The notes beneath the pieces are model-generated. The model saw only the letters and a list, made by a program, of their open reading frames with translations. It was not told where the DNA came from and did not search any database. Positions 1 through 5,465 of a DNA stretch of 8,520 nucleotides are shown piece after piece. The stretch is from Actinomycetes bacterium (GTDB taxonomy: Bacteria; Actinomycetota; Acidimicrobiia; Spongiisociales; UBA5794): contig JAMBLK010000231.1 in the NCBI GenBank assembly GCA_023336855.1, forward strand, positions 1-8,520, written 5' to 3'. Position 1 is the stretch's first letter, and every line of letters starts with the position of its first letter. The position numbers and the translations under genes are program-made.

Positions 1-425
1 CCGGTCAGCTGACCGGAGTGGAACAGGAATGAGAACCCGGTCGCTTGAAGGAGCGCCAGGATGACCGTGAGGTACCTCGTCCACTGCGTGATGACCTTCC
101 GGCCGGTCTCGCCTTCCTCCTGGAGGGCTTGCAACTTCGGGATCACAACAGCGAGCAACTGAAGGATGATCGATGACGTGATGTACGGCATGATCCCCAG
201 AGCGAAGACCGACATGCGAGTGAGGGCACCACCGGAGAACAGGTTCAACAACCCGACGAACCCGGAGGTCGTCGCGGCGTCGGTGAACTCTTTGATCGCG
301 TCGAGATCGACACCGGGGACCGGAATGGTCGTCCCGAGTCGATAGAGAACGAAAATGGCCAGCGTGAAGAGGATCTTGTTCCGTAGATCATGGATCCGGA
401 ACGCGTTCCTAAAAGCAGTCAGCAT
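1..425 (-). CDS. secY: Protein translocase subunit SecY, N-terminal part (runs off window)
   Basis: SecY forms the protein-conducting channel of the Sec translocon in the cytoplasmic membrane. I translated this end by hand: 141 codons remain before the window edge. The protein starts MLTAFRNAFRIHDLRNKILF, the usual actinobacterial-type start. The first membrane segment is at about residues 18-36 and is followed by the conserved PVPGVD. The plug region has NLFSGGALTRMSVFALGIMPYI (about 61-82, read as two pieces NLFSGGALTR and MSVFALGIMPYI), leading into the second membrane segment (to about 96). The third begins near residue 118. The ATG at 425 is chosen because homology begins exactly there; a GAAGGA lies about 12 bases upstream, a rather long spacing. 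It follows rplO after 91 bases, the only loose junction in the window. The C-terminal two thirds lie outside the window. Confidence 0.96.
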   Translation of the reverse strand, partial: MLTAFRNAFRIHDLRNKILFTLAIFVLYRLGTTIPVPGVDLDAIKEFTDAATTSGFVGLLNLFSGGALTRMSVFALGIMPYITSSIILQLLAVVIPKLQALQEEGETGRKVITQWTRYLTVILALLQATGFSFLFHSGQLT

Positions 426-516
426 GTGGGTCTTGAGTCCTTCAGTGGTAACGGCACAATAGTGGAGTTGGGGTTCTGCGCTGGCAGCCGGCAACTCTGG
501 GCCGGCATCTCACAGC
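426..516 (-). other. rplO-secY intergenic region (91 bases)
   Basis: This is the only non-coding stretch longer than 7 bases in the window. It holds a GC-rich inverted repeat close to the rplO stop and the secY ribosome binding site (GAAGGA, about 12 bases before the ATG). I looked for a sigma70-type promoter. TATTGT (a weak -10 match) has no -35 element at a normal distance. There is no uridine-rich run after the hairpin, so no convincing intrinsic terminator is present. Confidence 0.7.
487..506 (-). other. GC-rich hairpin after rplO
   Basis: Two copies of the self-complementary hexamer GCCGGC at 487-492 and 501-506 are separated by 8 bases, giving a 6-bp all-GC stem. It begins 10 bases after the rplO stop codon in the transcript sense. 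No T-run follows, so it does not look like a Rho-independent terminator. It could be an mRNA stability or processing element or a modulator of secY expression. Because the hexamer is palindromic and the genome is GC-rich, a chance origin is possible. Confidence 0.35.
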
Positions 517-957
517 TCAGTCCTCAATGACCTCTACAGATCCTCCCGCAGCCTTGATCTTCTCGACGGCGCCGAGACTGAACGCGTGAGCCTTGACGGT
601 CAGCGCGCGATCGATCTCGCCCTCACCGAGGACTTTGACCTTGCCGCGGTGCTTGACGAGTCCGCCCGCCCGCAGATCATCTGCGGTGACGGTGGTCCCG
701 GCATCGAACTCGTTGAGTCGCTCGACGTTGATAACCGTGTACTCGACACGATTCGGGTTGCGGAAACCGCGCAGCTTCGGCATACGACGCTGCAGCGGCA
801 TCTGGCCACCCTCGAACCCACGACGCACCTTGCTGCGTGCCTTGAGCCCCTTCGTGCCGCGTCCTGCGGTCTTCCCGCGTCGTCCGCCTTCACCGCGACC
901 GACGCGAATCTTGCGCTTCTTCGACCCTTCAGCGGGTCGGAGGTGATGAAGCTTCAT
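517..957 (-). CDS. rplO: 50S ribosomal protein L15
   Basis: L15 is a late-assembling protein of the large subunit. Its extended, basic, Gly-rich N-terminal arm threads into 23S rRNA. The 146 residues match the usual length. The N-terminus MKLHHLRPAEGSKKRK and the arm with RVGRGEGGRRGKTAGRG (about 18-34) are typical. The C-terminal globular part carries the family signature KVLGEGEIDRALTVKAHAFS (about 108-127), ending in an AAGG turn and an acidic tail. The start ATG overlaps the rpmD stop by 4 bases (ATGA), with GGAGG seven bases before the ATG, so translation is probably coupled to L30. It ends 91 bases before secY, as the last ribosomal protein gene before the translocase gene. Confidence 0.98.
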   Translation of the reverse strand: MKLHHLRPAEGSKKRKIRVGRGEGGRRGKTAGRGTKGLKARSKVRRGFEGGQMPLQRRMPKLRGFRNPNRVEYTVINVERLNEFDAGTTVTADDLRAGGLVKHRGKVKVLGEGEIDRALTVKAHAFSLGAVEKIKAAGGSVEVIED

Positions 958-1139
958 CCGATTTCCTCCACTTCGAGGAGATGCTTCGCACGGAACACCA
1001 TGCCACGCACATCCGGTCTGTCGGGCCGCTCGACCGACTGATTGATCTTCCGCAGCCCGAGACTCTCGACGGTAGCGCGGGTCTTCGGCTTCTCACCGAT
1101 CGTGCTGCGCACCAATGTGATCTTCAAACTCTTCGCCAT
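954..1139 (-). CDS. rpmD: 50S ribosomal protein L30
   Basis: L30 is a small large-subunit protein found in many but not all bacteria. The 61-residue product (MAKSLKITLVRSTIGEKPKT at the start) has the normal length and the family pattern: a first beta strand LKITLVRS, then a helix with RATVESLGLRKINQSVERPD, then MVFRAKHLLEVEE. The start codon overlaps the rpsE stop by one base (TGATG), preceded by AGGA, so it is translated right behind S5. Its stop overlaps the L15 start by 4 bases. Confidence 0.97.
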   Translation of the reverse strand: MAKSLKITLVRSTIGEKPKTRATVESLGLRKINQSVERPDRPDVRGMVFRAKHLLEVEEIG

Positions 1140-1750
1140 CAGCTTCCTGCCTGAGTCTTCGCCAACTCAGCCGACCGGTAGGCGGCGAGCAGGGCCGGAG
1201 GGAACAGTTCCTCGGGGCGCTTGCCTCGTTGCTTCGCAACGACGTCGGGACGCTGCTGGGACAACAGTGCGTTCACCGTTGCCTTCGCCACGTTGACGTG
1301 GGTGGGAGAGCCGAGCGACTTCGAAAGGGCGTCCTTCACTCCTGCCGCTTCGAGAATCTGGCGGACGGCACCACCGGCGATGACGCCGGTTCCCGGTGCA
1401 GCCGGCTTGAGCAGGACGCGCGAGGCGTTCTGGACGCCGATCACCTCATGGATGATCGTCTGGCCGGCCATCGGCACGTCGAACATGTTCTTCCGTGCGA
1501 TCTCCATGCCCTTCTGGATGGCCATGGGAACCTCTTTGGCTTTGCCGTATCCGATTCCGACTTTGCCCTTGCCATTCCCAACGGTCACGAGAGCAGTGAA
1601 GGAGAACCGGCGGCCACCCTTGACGACCTTGGCGACGCGGTTGATCGCGATGACCCTCTCGTCGAACTCCGGCTCGCGGCGTTCGCGGCGGTCCCGGCGA
1701 TCTCGACGGTCCCTGCGGTCTTTGCGGTTGGTGTTATCTCGGTTCGTCAT
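1139..1750 (-). CDS. rpsE: 30S ribosomal protein S5 with Arg/Asp-rich N-terminal extension
   Basis: S5 sits on the solvent side of the small subunit near the mRNA entry site and contributes to decoding accuracy. The start is set at the ATG at 1750 (203 residues). A longer open frame extends upstream to 1879, but it overlaps rplR, and this ATG has AGGAG overlapping the rplR stop TAG 7 bases upstream. Residues 1-28 form a low-complexity extension with four DRR triplets and one ERR (11-25). The dsRNA-binding-like N-terminal domain follows (about 29-95), with the family signature around GGRRFSFTALVTVGNGKGKV and GIGYGKAKEVPMAIQKG. The C-terminal domain includes PAAPGTGVIAGGAVRQILEA and GSPTHVNVAKATVNAL. 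Charged N-terminal extensions on S5 are common in actinobacteria. The rpmD start overlaps its stop by one base. Confidence 0.97.
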   Translation of the reverse strand: MTNRDNTNRKDRRDRRDRRDRRERREPEFDERVIAINRVAKVVKGGRRFSFTALVTVGNGKGKVGIGYGKAKEVPMAIQKGMEIARKNMFDVPMAGQTIIHEVIGVQNASRVLLKPAAPGTGVIAGGAVRQILEAAGVKDALSKSLGSPTHVNVAKATVNALLSQQRPDVVAKQRGKRPEELFPPALLAAYRSAELAKTQAGS

Positions 1751-1757
1751 AGCGCTC

Positions 1758-2111
1758 CTAGAACTCCAGCCCGGACTTGCGGGCTCCATCGGCCAGCGCC
1801 TTGACGCGCCCGTGGAAGGCGAACCCACCCCGGTCGAAGACGACCGCGTCGATGCCAGCGTCCTTGGCGCGGGCGCCAACGAGCTCTCCGACCTTGGTTG
1901 CCGTGTCGACAGTCAGGGTCTTCTTCGCGAGCTTGTCTTCGCGAGACGAGGCCGAAGCCACGGTGACACCCTGATCGTCGTCGATGATCTGTGCATAGAT
2001 GTATCGATTGCTGCGGAACACCGCGAGCCGGGGGCGAGTGGCGGTGCCATGCACCTTCTTGCGCACCCGGAAATGGCGGCGTCGCCGCGCTTGTGTGCGT
2101 GAACCTCTCAT
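1758..2111 (-). CDS. rplR: 50S ribosomal protein L18
   Basis: L18 binds 5S rRNA and, with L5, forms the central protuberance of the large subunit. The 117-residue product is of normal length. It has an Arg-rich N-terminal tail (MRGSRTQARRRRHFRVRKKV) followed by the conserved GTATRPRLAVFRSNRYIYAQ and IIDDDQGVTVASAS, then AGIDAVVFDRGGFAFHGRVK and a C-terminal ADGARKSGLEF. The start overlaps the rplF stop by 4 bases (ATGA), with GGAG seven bases upstream. The Shine-Dalgarno of rpsE overlaps its stop codon. Confidence 0.98.
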   Translation of the reverse strand: MRGSRTQARRRRHFRVRKKVHGTATRPRLAVFRSNRYIYAQIIDDDQGVTVASASSREDKLAKKTLTVDTATKVGELVGARAKDAGIDAVVFDRGGFAFHGRVKALADGARKSGLEF

Positions 2112-2650
2112 CCGGCTACTCCTGCCTTCCCGGCCTTGCGGCGTACGTACTCGTCGACGTAGCGAATGCCCTTGCCCTTGTAGGGCTCCGGCGGACGCAC
2201 GGAGCGGATGTTCGCCGCAACCTGCCCGACGAGCTGCTTGTCGATCCCGCTGATGATGAATTTCGTCGGCTCCGGAACCTCAAAGGTGATTCCTTCGGGT
2301 GCCTCGATGATGACGGGGTGCGAGAATCCAACCTGAAGCTCGAGCGTGCTGCCTTTGAGTGCACCGCGGTAGCCAACGCCGACCGCCTTGAGCTCTTTCG
2401 AGTACCCGGTCGAGACTCCGATGACCATGTTGGCGATCAGGGCACGGGTCAGACCGTGCAGGGCGCGAGATTCGCGTTCGTCGTTCTCTCTGGCGACGGT
2501 GAGAACACCGTCTTCGACCGAGACGCTGATCCGGGGATCGAGTGCCTGGGTGAGCGAACCCTTCGGGCCCTTCACGACGACGGCGTTCCCGTCGACGGAC
2601 ACCTCGACACCCGGGAGAAGTTCGATGGGTGCATTTCCGATGCGACTCAT
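2108..2650 (-). CDS. rplF: 50S ribosomal protein L6
   Basis: L6 is a large-subunit protein near the factor-binding site and sarcin-ricin loop. I place the start at the ATG at 2650 (MSRIGNAPIELLPGVEVSV), giving 180 residues, the usual length. The frame remains open to 2680, but that extension lies within rpsH and has no family match. The two homologous alpha/beta domains are visible (about 1-80 and 81-175). The L6 signature PEPYKGKGIRY sits near residue 155 and the protein ends with a Lys/Arg-rich tail. It begins one base after the rpsH stop, with GAGGTG about 8 bases upstream, and its stop overlaps the rplR start by 4 bases. Confidence 0.98.
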   Translation of the reverse strand: MSRIGNAPIELLPGVEVSVDGNAVVVKGPKGSLTQALDPRISVSVEDGVLTVARENDERESRALHGLTRALIANMVIGVSTGYSKELKAVGVGYRGALKGSTLELQVGFSHPVIIEAPEGITFEVPEPTKFIISGIDKQLVGQVAANIRSVRPPEPYKGKGIRYVDEYVRRKAGKAGVAG

Positions 2651-2651
2651 G

Positions 2652-3047
2652 TCACCACACCTCGCAGAGGACTTCGCCACCGACGTTGCGCTTCCGCGCC
2701 TCCCGGTCGGTCATCACACCGTCCGAGGTCGACACGATCGAGATACCGATGCCGCCACGAACGCGGGGCACGTCGGGCGCAGCCTTGTAGACGCGAAGGC
2801 CCGGCTTTGAGATGCGCTTGATACCGGTCAAGACCGGCTGGCGTTCCTTGTCGTACCGGAGTCTTACGGTGAGCTCCTTGCCGACCCGGGCATCTTCGAC
2901 TTTGTAACCGTCGATGAATCCCTCTTCAGAGAGAATCCGGGCGACTTGTTCTTTCAATTTCGACGACGGCATCGTCGTCTCCGGGTGCAACGCCGTGTTG
3001 GCGTTGCGGATCCGGGTGAGCATGTCGGCTATGGGATCAGACTGCAT
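2652..3047 (-). CDS. rpsH: 30S ribosomal protein S8
   Basis: S8 is a primary 16S rRNA binder of the central domain. In E. coli it is also the translational repressor of the spc operon. The protein reads MQSDPIADMLTRIRNANTAL at the start, carries KISKPGLRVY-type sequence (RISKPGLRVYKAAPDVPRVR) and the C-terminal signature GGIGISIVSTSDGVMTDREA, and ends GGEVLCEVW. From the ATG at 3047 it has 131 residues, close to the family norm. An in-frame GTG at 3056 would add MVI and overlap rpsN by 7 bases. A GAGAAAGG at 3061-3068 lies 13 bases before the ATG but only 4 before the GTG, so the exact start is uncertain. A two-base gap separates the ATG from the rpsN stop. Confidence 0.96.
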   Translation of the reverse strand: MQSDPIADMLTRIRNANTALHPETTMPSSKLKEQVARILSEEGFIDGYKVEDARVGKELTVRLRYDKERQPVLTGIKRISKPGLRVYKAAPDVPRVRGGIGISIVSTSDGVMTDREARKRNVGGEVLCEVW

Positions 3048-3049
3048 GA

Positions 3050-3355
3050 TTACCACGAAGCCTTTCTCACACCGGGAAGCTCGCCGTTGTGGGCGAGATC
3101 GCGAAGCACTAAACGCGACATCCCGAACTTCCGGAAATACCCGCGGGGACGGCCCGTGACACCACAGCGGTTGCGGTAGCGGGTTGCGCTCGCGTCGCGG
3201 GGCATCTTGGCGATCTTCTGATACGCCTCACGCTTGTCCTCGTACGAGGCCTTCGGGTCTTTGATGATCACGATGAGTTCCGCGCGTCGCTCGGCGTACC
3301 GATCGATGATCACTCTCCGCTTATTGTTCTTGGCGATCTTTGATGTCTTCGCCAT
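3050..3355 (-). CDS. rpsN: 30S ribosomal protein S14, long zinc-free form
   Basis: S14 binds the 3' major domain of 16S rRNA in the small-subunit head. At 101 residues (MAKTSKIAKNNKRRVIIDRY at the start) it is the long form, and its signature region NRCGVTGRPRGYFRKFGMSR has a single cysteine instead of the CxxC pairs of the short zinc-binding type. I chose the ATG at 3355, which overlaps the rplE stop by one base (TGATG) and gives the canonical MAK start and length. A GTG one codon upstream (3358) is possible but would leave only about 3 bases after the AGGT. The Ser-Arg-rich C-terminus GELPGVRKASW is the standard ending. Confidence 0.97.
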   Translation of the reverse strand: MAKTSKIAKNNKRRVIIDRYAERRAELIVIIKDPKASYEDKREAYQKIAKMPRDASATRYRNRCGVTGRPRGYFRKFGMSRLVLRDLAHNGELPGVRKASW

Positions 3356-3912
3356 CACACACCTACCTGTTGACGGCGGAACGGGAACCCGAATGCATCG
3401 AGTAACGCCCTGCCTTGCTCGTCGGTTGCTGCCGTGGTCACGAACGCAATGTCCATGCCGCGGATCGTGGAAACCTTGTCATAGTCGATTTCGGGGAAGA
3501 TCAACTGCTCGGTGACACCGAAGTTGTAGTTGCCTCGGCCATCGAATCCGTTCGGATTCAGGCCGCGGAAGTCCCTGATGCGCGGAATCGCCGTGGCGAT
3601 GAGGCGATCGAGGAACTCCCACATCCGGGCCCCACGAAGCGTCACCGACGCTCCGACCGGAACTCCCTCACGGAGCTTGAAGTTCGAGATCGACTTCTTT
3701 GCGAGCATCACCTTCGGCTGCTGCCCGGTGATGACCCGCAGGTCCTCGACTGCCGAGTCCATCAGTTTGGCGTCCTGGGCGGCGTCACCGACGCCCATGT
3801 TCACCACGATCTTCAGCAAACGGGGAATCTGCATCGCATTGTCGAGACCGAGGTCTTCTTTGAGCTGAGCAGCGATCTCGTTGTCGTACTTCACTTTGAG
3901 GCGTGGAGCCAT
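3355..3912 (-). CDS. rplE: 50S ribosomal protein L5
   Basis: L5 binds 5S rRNA and contacts the P-site tRNA in the central protuberance. The 185 residues fit the family length. Visible landmarks are PRLLKIVVNMGVGDA (about 30-44), the family signature LRVITGQQPKVMLAKKS (about 58-74), FKLREGVPVGASVTLRG, IRDFRGLNPNGFDGRGNY and GVTEQLIFPEIDYDK. The TAA stop of rplX overlaps its ATG by one base (TAATG), with GGAGGTGAG 5-13 bases upstream, a strong ribosome binding site. Its own stop overlaps the rpsN start. Confidence 0.98.
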   Translation of the reverse strand: MAPRLKVKYDNEIAAQLKEDLGLDNAMQIPRLLKIVVNMGVGDAAQDAKLMDSAVEDLRVITGQQPKVMLAKKSISNFKLREGVPVGASVTLRGARMWEFLDRLIATAIPRIRDFRGLNPNGFDGRGNYNFGVTEQLIFPEIDYDKVSTIRGMDIAFVTTAATDEQGRALLDAFGFPFRRQQVGV

Positions 3913-4217
3913 TAGAGCTCACCTCCGCACTTGCGACAGACGCGGTACTTTCGGCCTTCGTCGTCGAATTTCGCACCGATGCGAGTCGGCCCGCAGTCGG
4001 TGCAGACGATCATGACGTTGGATGCGTCGATCGGCATGTCCTTGTCGATGATGCCGCCCTGCATGGTCTGACCGGTCGCCCGCTGTGAACGCTTCGCAGT
4101 GGCGACGCCTTCCACGATGATCCTGTTCCGCGAGGGGAAGACCTTGGCGATCTTGCTCTCGGTGCCGGCATCCTTGCCGGTCATGACCATCACGGTGTCA
4201 CCCTTCTTCAGTTTCAT
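3912..4217 (-). CDS. rplX: 50S ribosomal protein L24 with C4 zinc-ribbon-like C-terminus
   Basis: L24 is an assembly initiator of the large subunit located near the exit tunnel. Starting at the ATG at 4217 (101 residues), it has an N-terminal KOW domain (KLKKGDTVMVMTGKDAGTES, then SKIAKVFPSRNRIIVEGV) and the conserved PIDASNVMI. Next come four cysteines, Cys72-x2-Cys75 and Cys94-x2-Cys97, in a pattern suggesting a structural zinc site. Many L24 proteins, including mycobacterial ones, lack these cysteines, while several other bacterial lineages have them. A GTG at 4220 is an alternative start, but GGAGG at 4225-4229 is 7 bases from the ATG and only 4 from the GTG. The ATG overlaps the rplN stop by one base. 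Confidence 0.97.
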   Translation of the reverse strand: MKLKKGDTVMVMTGKDAGTESKIAKVFPSRNRIIVEGVATAKRSQRATGQTMQGGIIDKDMPIDASNVMIVCTDCGPTRIGAKFDDEGRKYRVCRKCGGEL

Positions 4218-4585
4218 CACAGCACCTCCGGTGCCAGCGATACGATCCGCATGAAGTTCCTGTCGCGCAACTCACGGCCGACCGGTCCGAAGATCCGGGT
4301 TCCGCGTGGCTGCTGCTGGTCGTTGATGATCACGCAGGCGTTGTCATCGAAGCGGATGTAGGTCCCGTCGGCACGACGGTTCTCCTTCTTGGTCCGCACG
4401 ACCACGGCTTTGACGACCTCACCCTTCTTGACGCTTCCGCCGGGTGTGGCGTCCTTGACCGTGCACACGACGGTATCGCCGAGACTGCCATAGCGCCTGC
4501 CCGAACCGCCGAGCACGCGTATGACCAGGACCTCTTTGGCACCGGTGTTATCGGCGACCCTGAGCCTGGACTCCTGTTGGATCAT
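4217..4585 (-). CDS. rplN: 50S ribosomal protein L14
   Basis: L14 is a highly conserved large-subunit protein at the interface with the small subunit, and the binding site of the silencing factor RsfS in many bacteria. The 122-residue product is exactly the common length. It begins MIQQESRLRVADNTGAKEVL and shows GSGRRYGSLGDTVVCTVKDA. The family signature follows in AVVVRTKKENRRADGTYIRF and DDNACVIIN, and then PRGTRIFGPVGRELRDRNFM. The ATG overlaps the rpsQ stop by 4 bases (ATGA), with GGAG 8 bases upstream. In E. coli this gene opens the separately transcribed spc operon; here there is no room for a conventional intergenic promoter. Confidence 0.98.
   Translation of the reverse strand: MIQQESRLRVADNTGAKEVLVIRVLGGSGRRYGSLGDTVVCTVKDATPGGSVKKGEVVKAVVVRTKKENRRADGTYIRFDDNACVIINDQQQPRGTRIFGPVGRELRDRNFMRIVSLAPEVL
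4225..4229 (-). promoter_or_regulatory. Ribosome binding site of rplX
   Basis: GGAGG on the minus strand, inside the last codons of rplN. Its 7-base spacing to the ATG at 4217 supports that start over the GTG at 4220. Confidence 0.75.
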
Positions 4586-4836
4586 CTCGCACGCTCCACG
4601 ACCTCGTCGACGCGCCAGTGCTTCGACTTCGAGATCGGGCGGGTCTCGACGATCCGAACCGTATCTCCGATGTGGGCATCATTCATTTCATCGTGGGCGT
4701 GGAATCGCTTCCGCACCGGCACGGTCTTGCCGTACTTCGGGTGTCGCTTGGAGTCCCGGACCTCGACGGTGACCGTCTTGTCCCTGGCGTCCGAAACGAC
4801 GACTCCGACGCGTATCTTGCGGCGTCCCCGTTCCAT
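4582..4836 (-). CDS. rpsQ: 30S ribosomal protein S17
   Basis: S17 is a primary 16S rRNA-binding protein of the 5' domain with an OB fold. The 84 residues match the family. It starts MERGRRKIRVGVVVSDARDK, continues with TVTVEVRDSKRHPKYGKTVP, and carries the family signature GDTVRIVETRPIS near residues 57-69, followed by KSKHWRVDEVVERAR. The ATG directly follows the rpmC TAG with no gap, and a strong AGGAGGAGG lies just before that stop codon. The rplN start overlaps its stop by 4 bases. Confidence 0.98.
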   Translation of the reverse strand: MERGRRKIRVGVVVSDARDKTVTVEVRDSKRHPKYGKTVPVRKRFHAHDEMNDAHIGDTVRIVETRPISKSKHWRVDEVVERAR

Positions 4837-5055
4837 CTACGCCTCCTCCTGCTGTGTTTCCCATGCGGCGATCTCTTGCTCCCGCATCAGTGTCTTGACG
4901 CGGGCGACGTTGTGCCGCACTTCTTTGATCCGTGCTGTGTTGTCGAGCTGGTTCGTGACGACTTGGAACCGCAGGTTGAACAGCTCCTCTTTGCCGGCAT
5001 CGAGCTGCTCTTGCAACTCTGTGTAGTTCAGCTTCCGCAGGTCGACCGTTTTCAT
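4837..5055 (-). CDS. rpmC: 50S ribosomal protein L29
   Basis: L29 is a small two-helix protein at the polypeptide tunnel exit, next to L23, where trigger factor and SRP dock. The 72-residue product starts MKTVDLRKLNYTELQEQLDA and has the typical KEELFNLRFQVVTNQLDNTA, then RIKEVRHNVARVKTLMREQE. It is at the longer end of the usual 60-75 range, with a glutamine/glutamate-rich C-terminus. The start overlaps the rplP stop by 4 bases (ATGA), with GGGAGG about 4 bases before the ATG. Confidence 0.98.
   Translation of the reverse strand: MKTVDLRKLNYTELQEQLDAGKEELFNLRFQVVTNQLDNTARIKEVRHNVARVKTLMREQEIAAWETQQEEA
4841..4850 (-). promoter_or_regulatory. Strong ribosome binding site of rpsQ
   Basis: AGGAGGAGGC on the minus strand encodes the last Glu-Glu-Ala of L29 and ends just before its TAG. 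The purine-rich C-terminal codons of L29 double as the Shine-Dalgarno of S17, with a 4-6 base spacing to the ATG. Confidence 0.75.
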
Positions 5056-5465
5056 ACGTCCTCCCGCCTGACGAACTTGGTCTTGATGGGCAGTTTGTGA
5101 GCGGCCAGGCGCATGGCTTCACGCGCCAGCTCCTCGTCGACACCGGCCATCTCGAACATCACGCGCCCGGGCTTGATGACGGCGACCCAGTACTCCGGGT
5201 TGCCCTTGCCGGAGCCCATGCGGGTCTCGGCCGGCTTCTCGGTGATCGGCTTGTCCGGGAAGATCGTGATCCAGACCTTTCCGCCACGCTTGATCTTTCG
5301 GGTCATGGCGATACGAGCCGCTTCGATCTGACGAGCGGTGACCCACCCGGGTTCTTGCGCCTGGAGGCCGTACTCGCCGAACGAGACTTTCGCCCCGCCC
5401 TTCGCCTTGCCCTTCATGCGGCCCGTCTGGACCTTCCGGTATTTGGTGCGCTTCGGCATCAACAT
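5052..5465 (-). CDS. rplP: 50S ribosomal protein L16
   Basis: L16 lies near the A-site tRNA elbow and is needed for peptidyl-transferase centre maturation. The 137-residue product is of standard length. It starts MLMPKRTKYRKVQTGRMKGK, followed by GGAKVSFGEYGLQAQEPGWV and TARQIEAARIAMTRKIKRGG, and carries the family signature RMGSGKGNPEYWVAVIKPG around residues 82-100. The ATG at 5465 overlaps the rpsC stop by one base (TGATG), with AAGGGG about 12 bases upstream. The third codon is also ATG, but the Met-Leu/x-Met-Pro start is the family norm. Its upstream Shine-Dalgarno lies in the unusual rpsC tail. Confidence 0.98.
   Translation of the reverse strand: MLMPKRTKYRKVQTGRMKGKAKGGAKVSFGEYGLQAQEPGWVTARQIEAARIAMTRKIKRGGKVWITIFPDKPITEKPAETRMGSGKGNPEYWVAVIKPGRVMFEMAGVDEELAREAMRLAAHKLPIKTKFVRREDV

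Noticed and set aside
487..506. Intrinsic terminator after rplO
   Set aside because: The hairpin is not followed by a T-run in the transcript direction.
480..510. Second copy of the rpsC heptamer repeat in the rplO-secY gap
   Set aside because: CTGGCAGCCGGC looks superficially similar, but no 7-bp periodicity continues through the gap.
426..516. Possible internal promoter for secY
   Set aside because: TATTGT resembles a -10 box, but the nearest -35-like TTGCCG is about 27 bases upstream, too far for a standard promoter.
1751..1879. Longer S5 start upstream of 1750
   Set aside because: The added residues lie wholly in rplR, do not resemble S5, and the ATG at 1750 has a well-placed ribosome binding site.
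1221..2102. 293-codon plus-strand open frame
   Set aside because: It is antisense to rpsE and rplR and shows no family features.
1991..2821. 276-codon plus-strand open frame
   Set aside because: It lies opposite rplR, rplF and rpsH, whose products match conserved families end to end. High GC content makes such antisense frames common.
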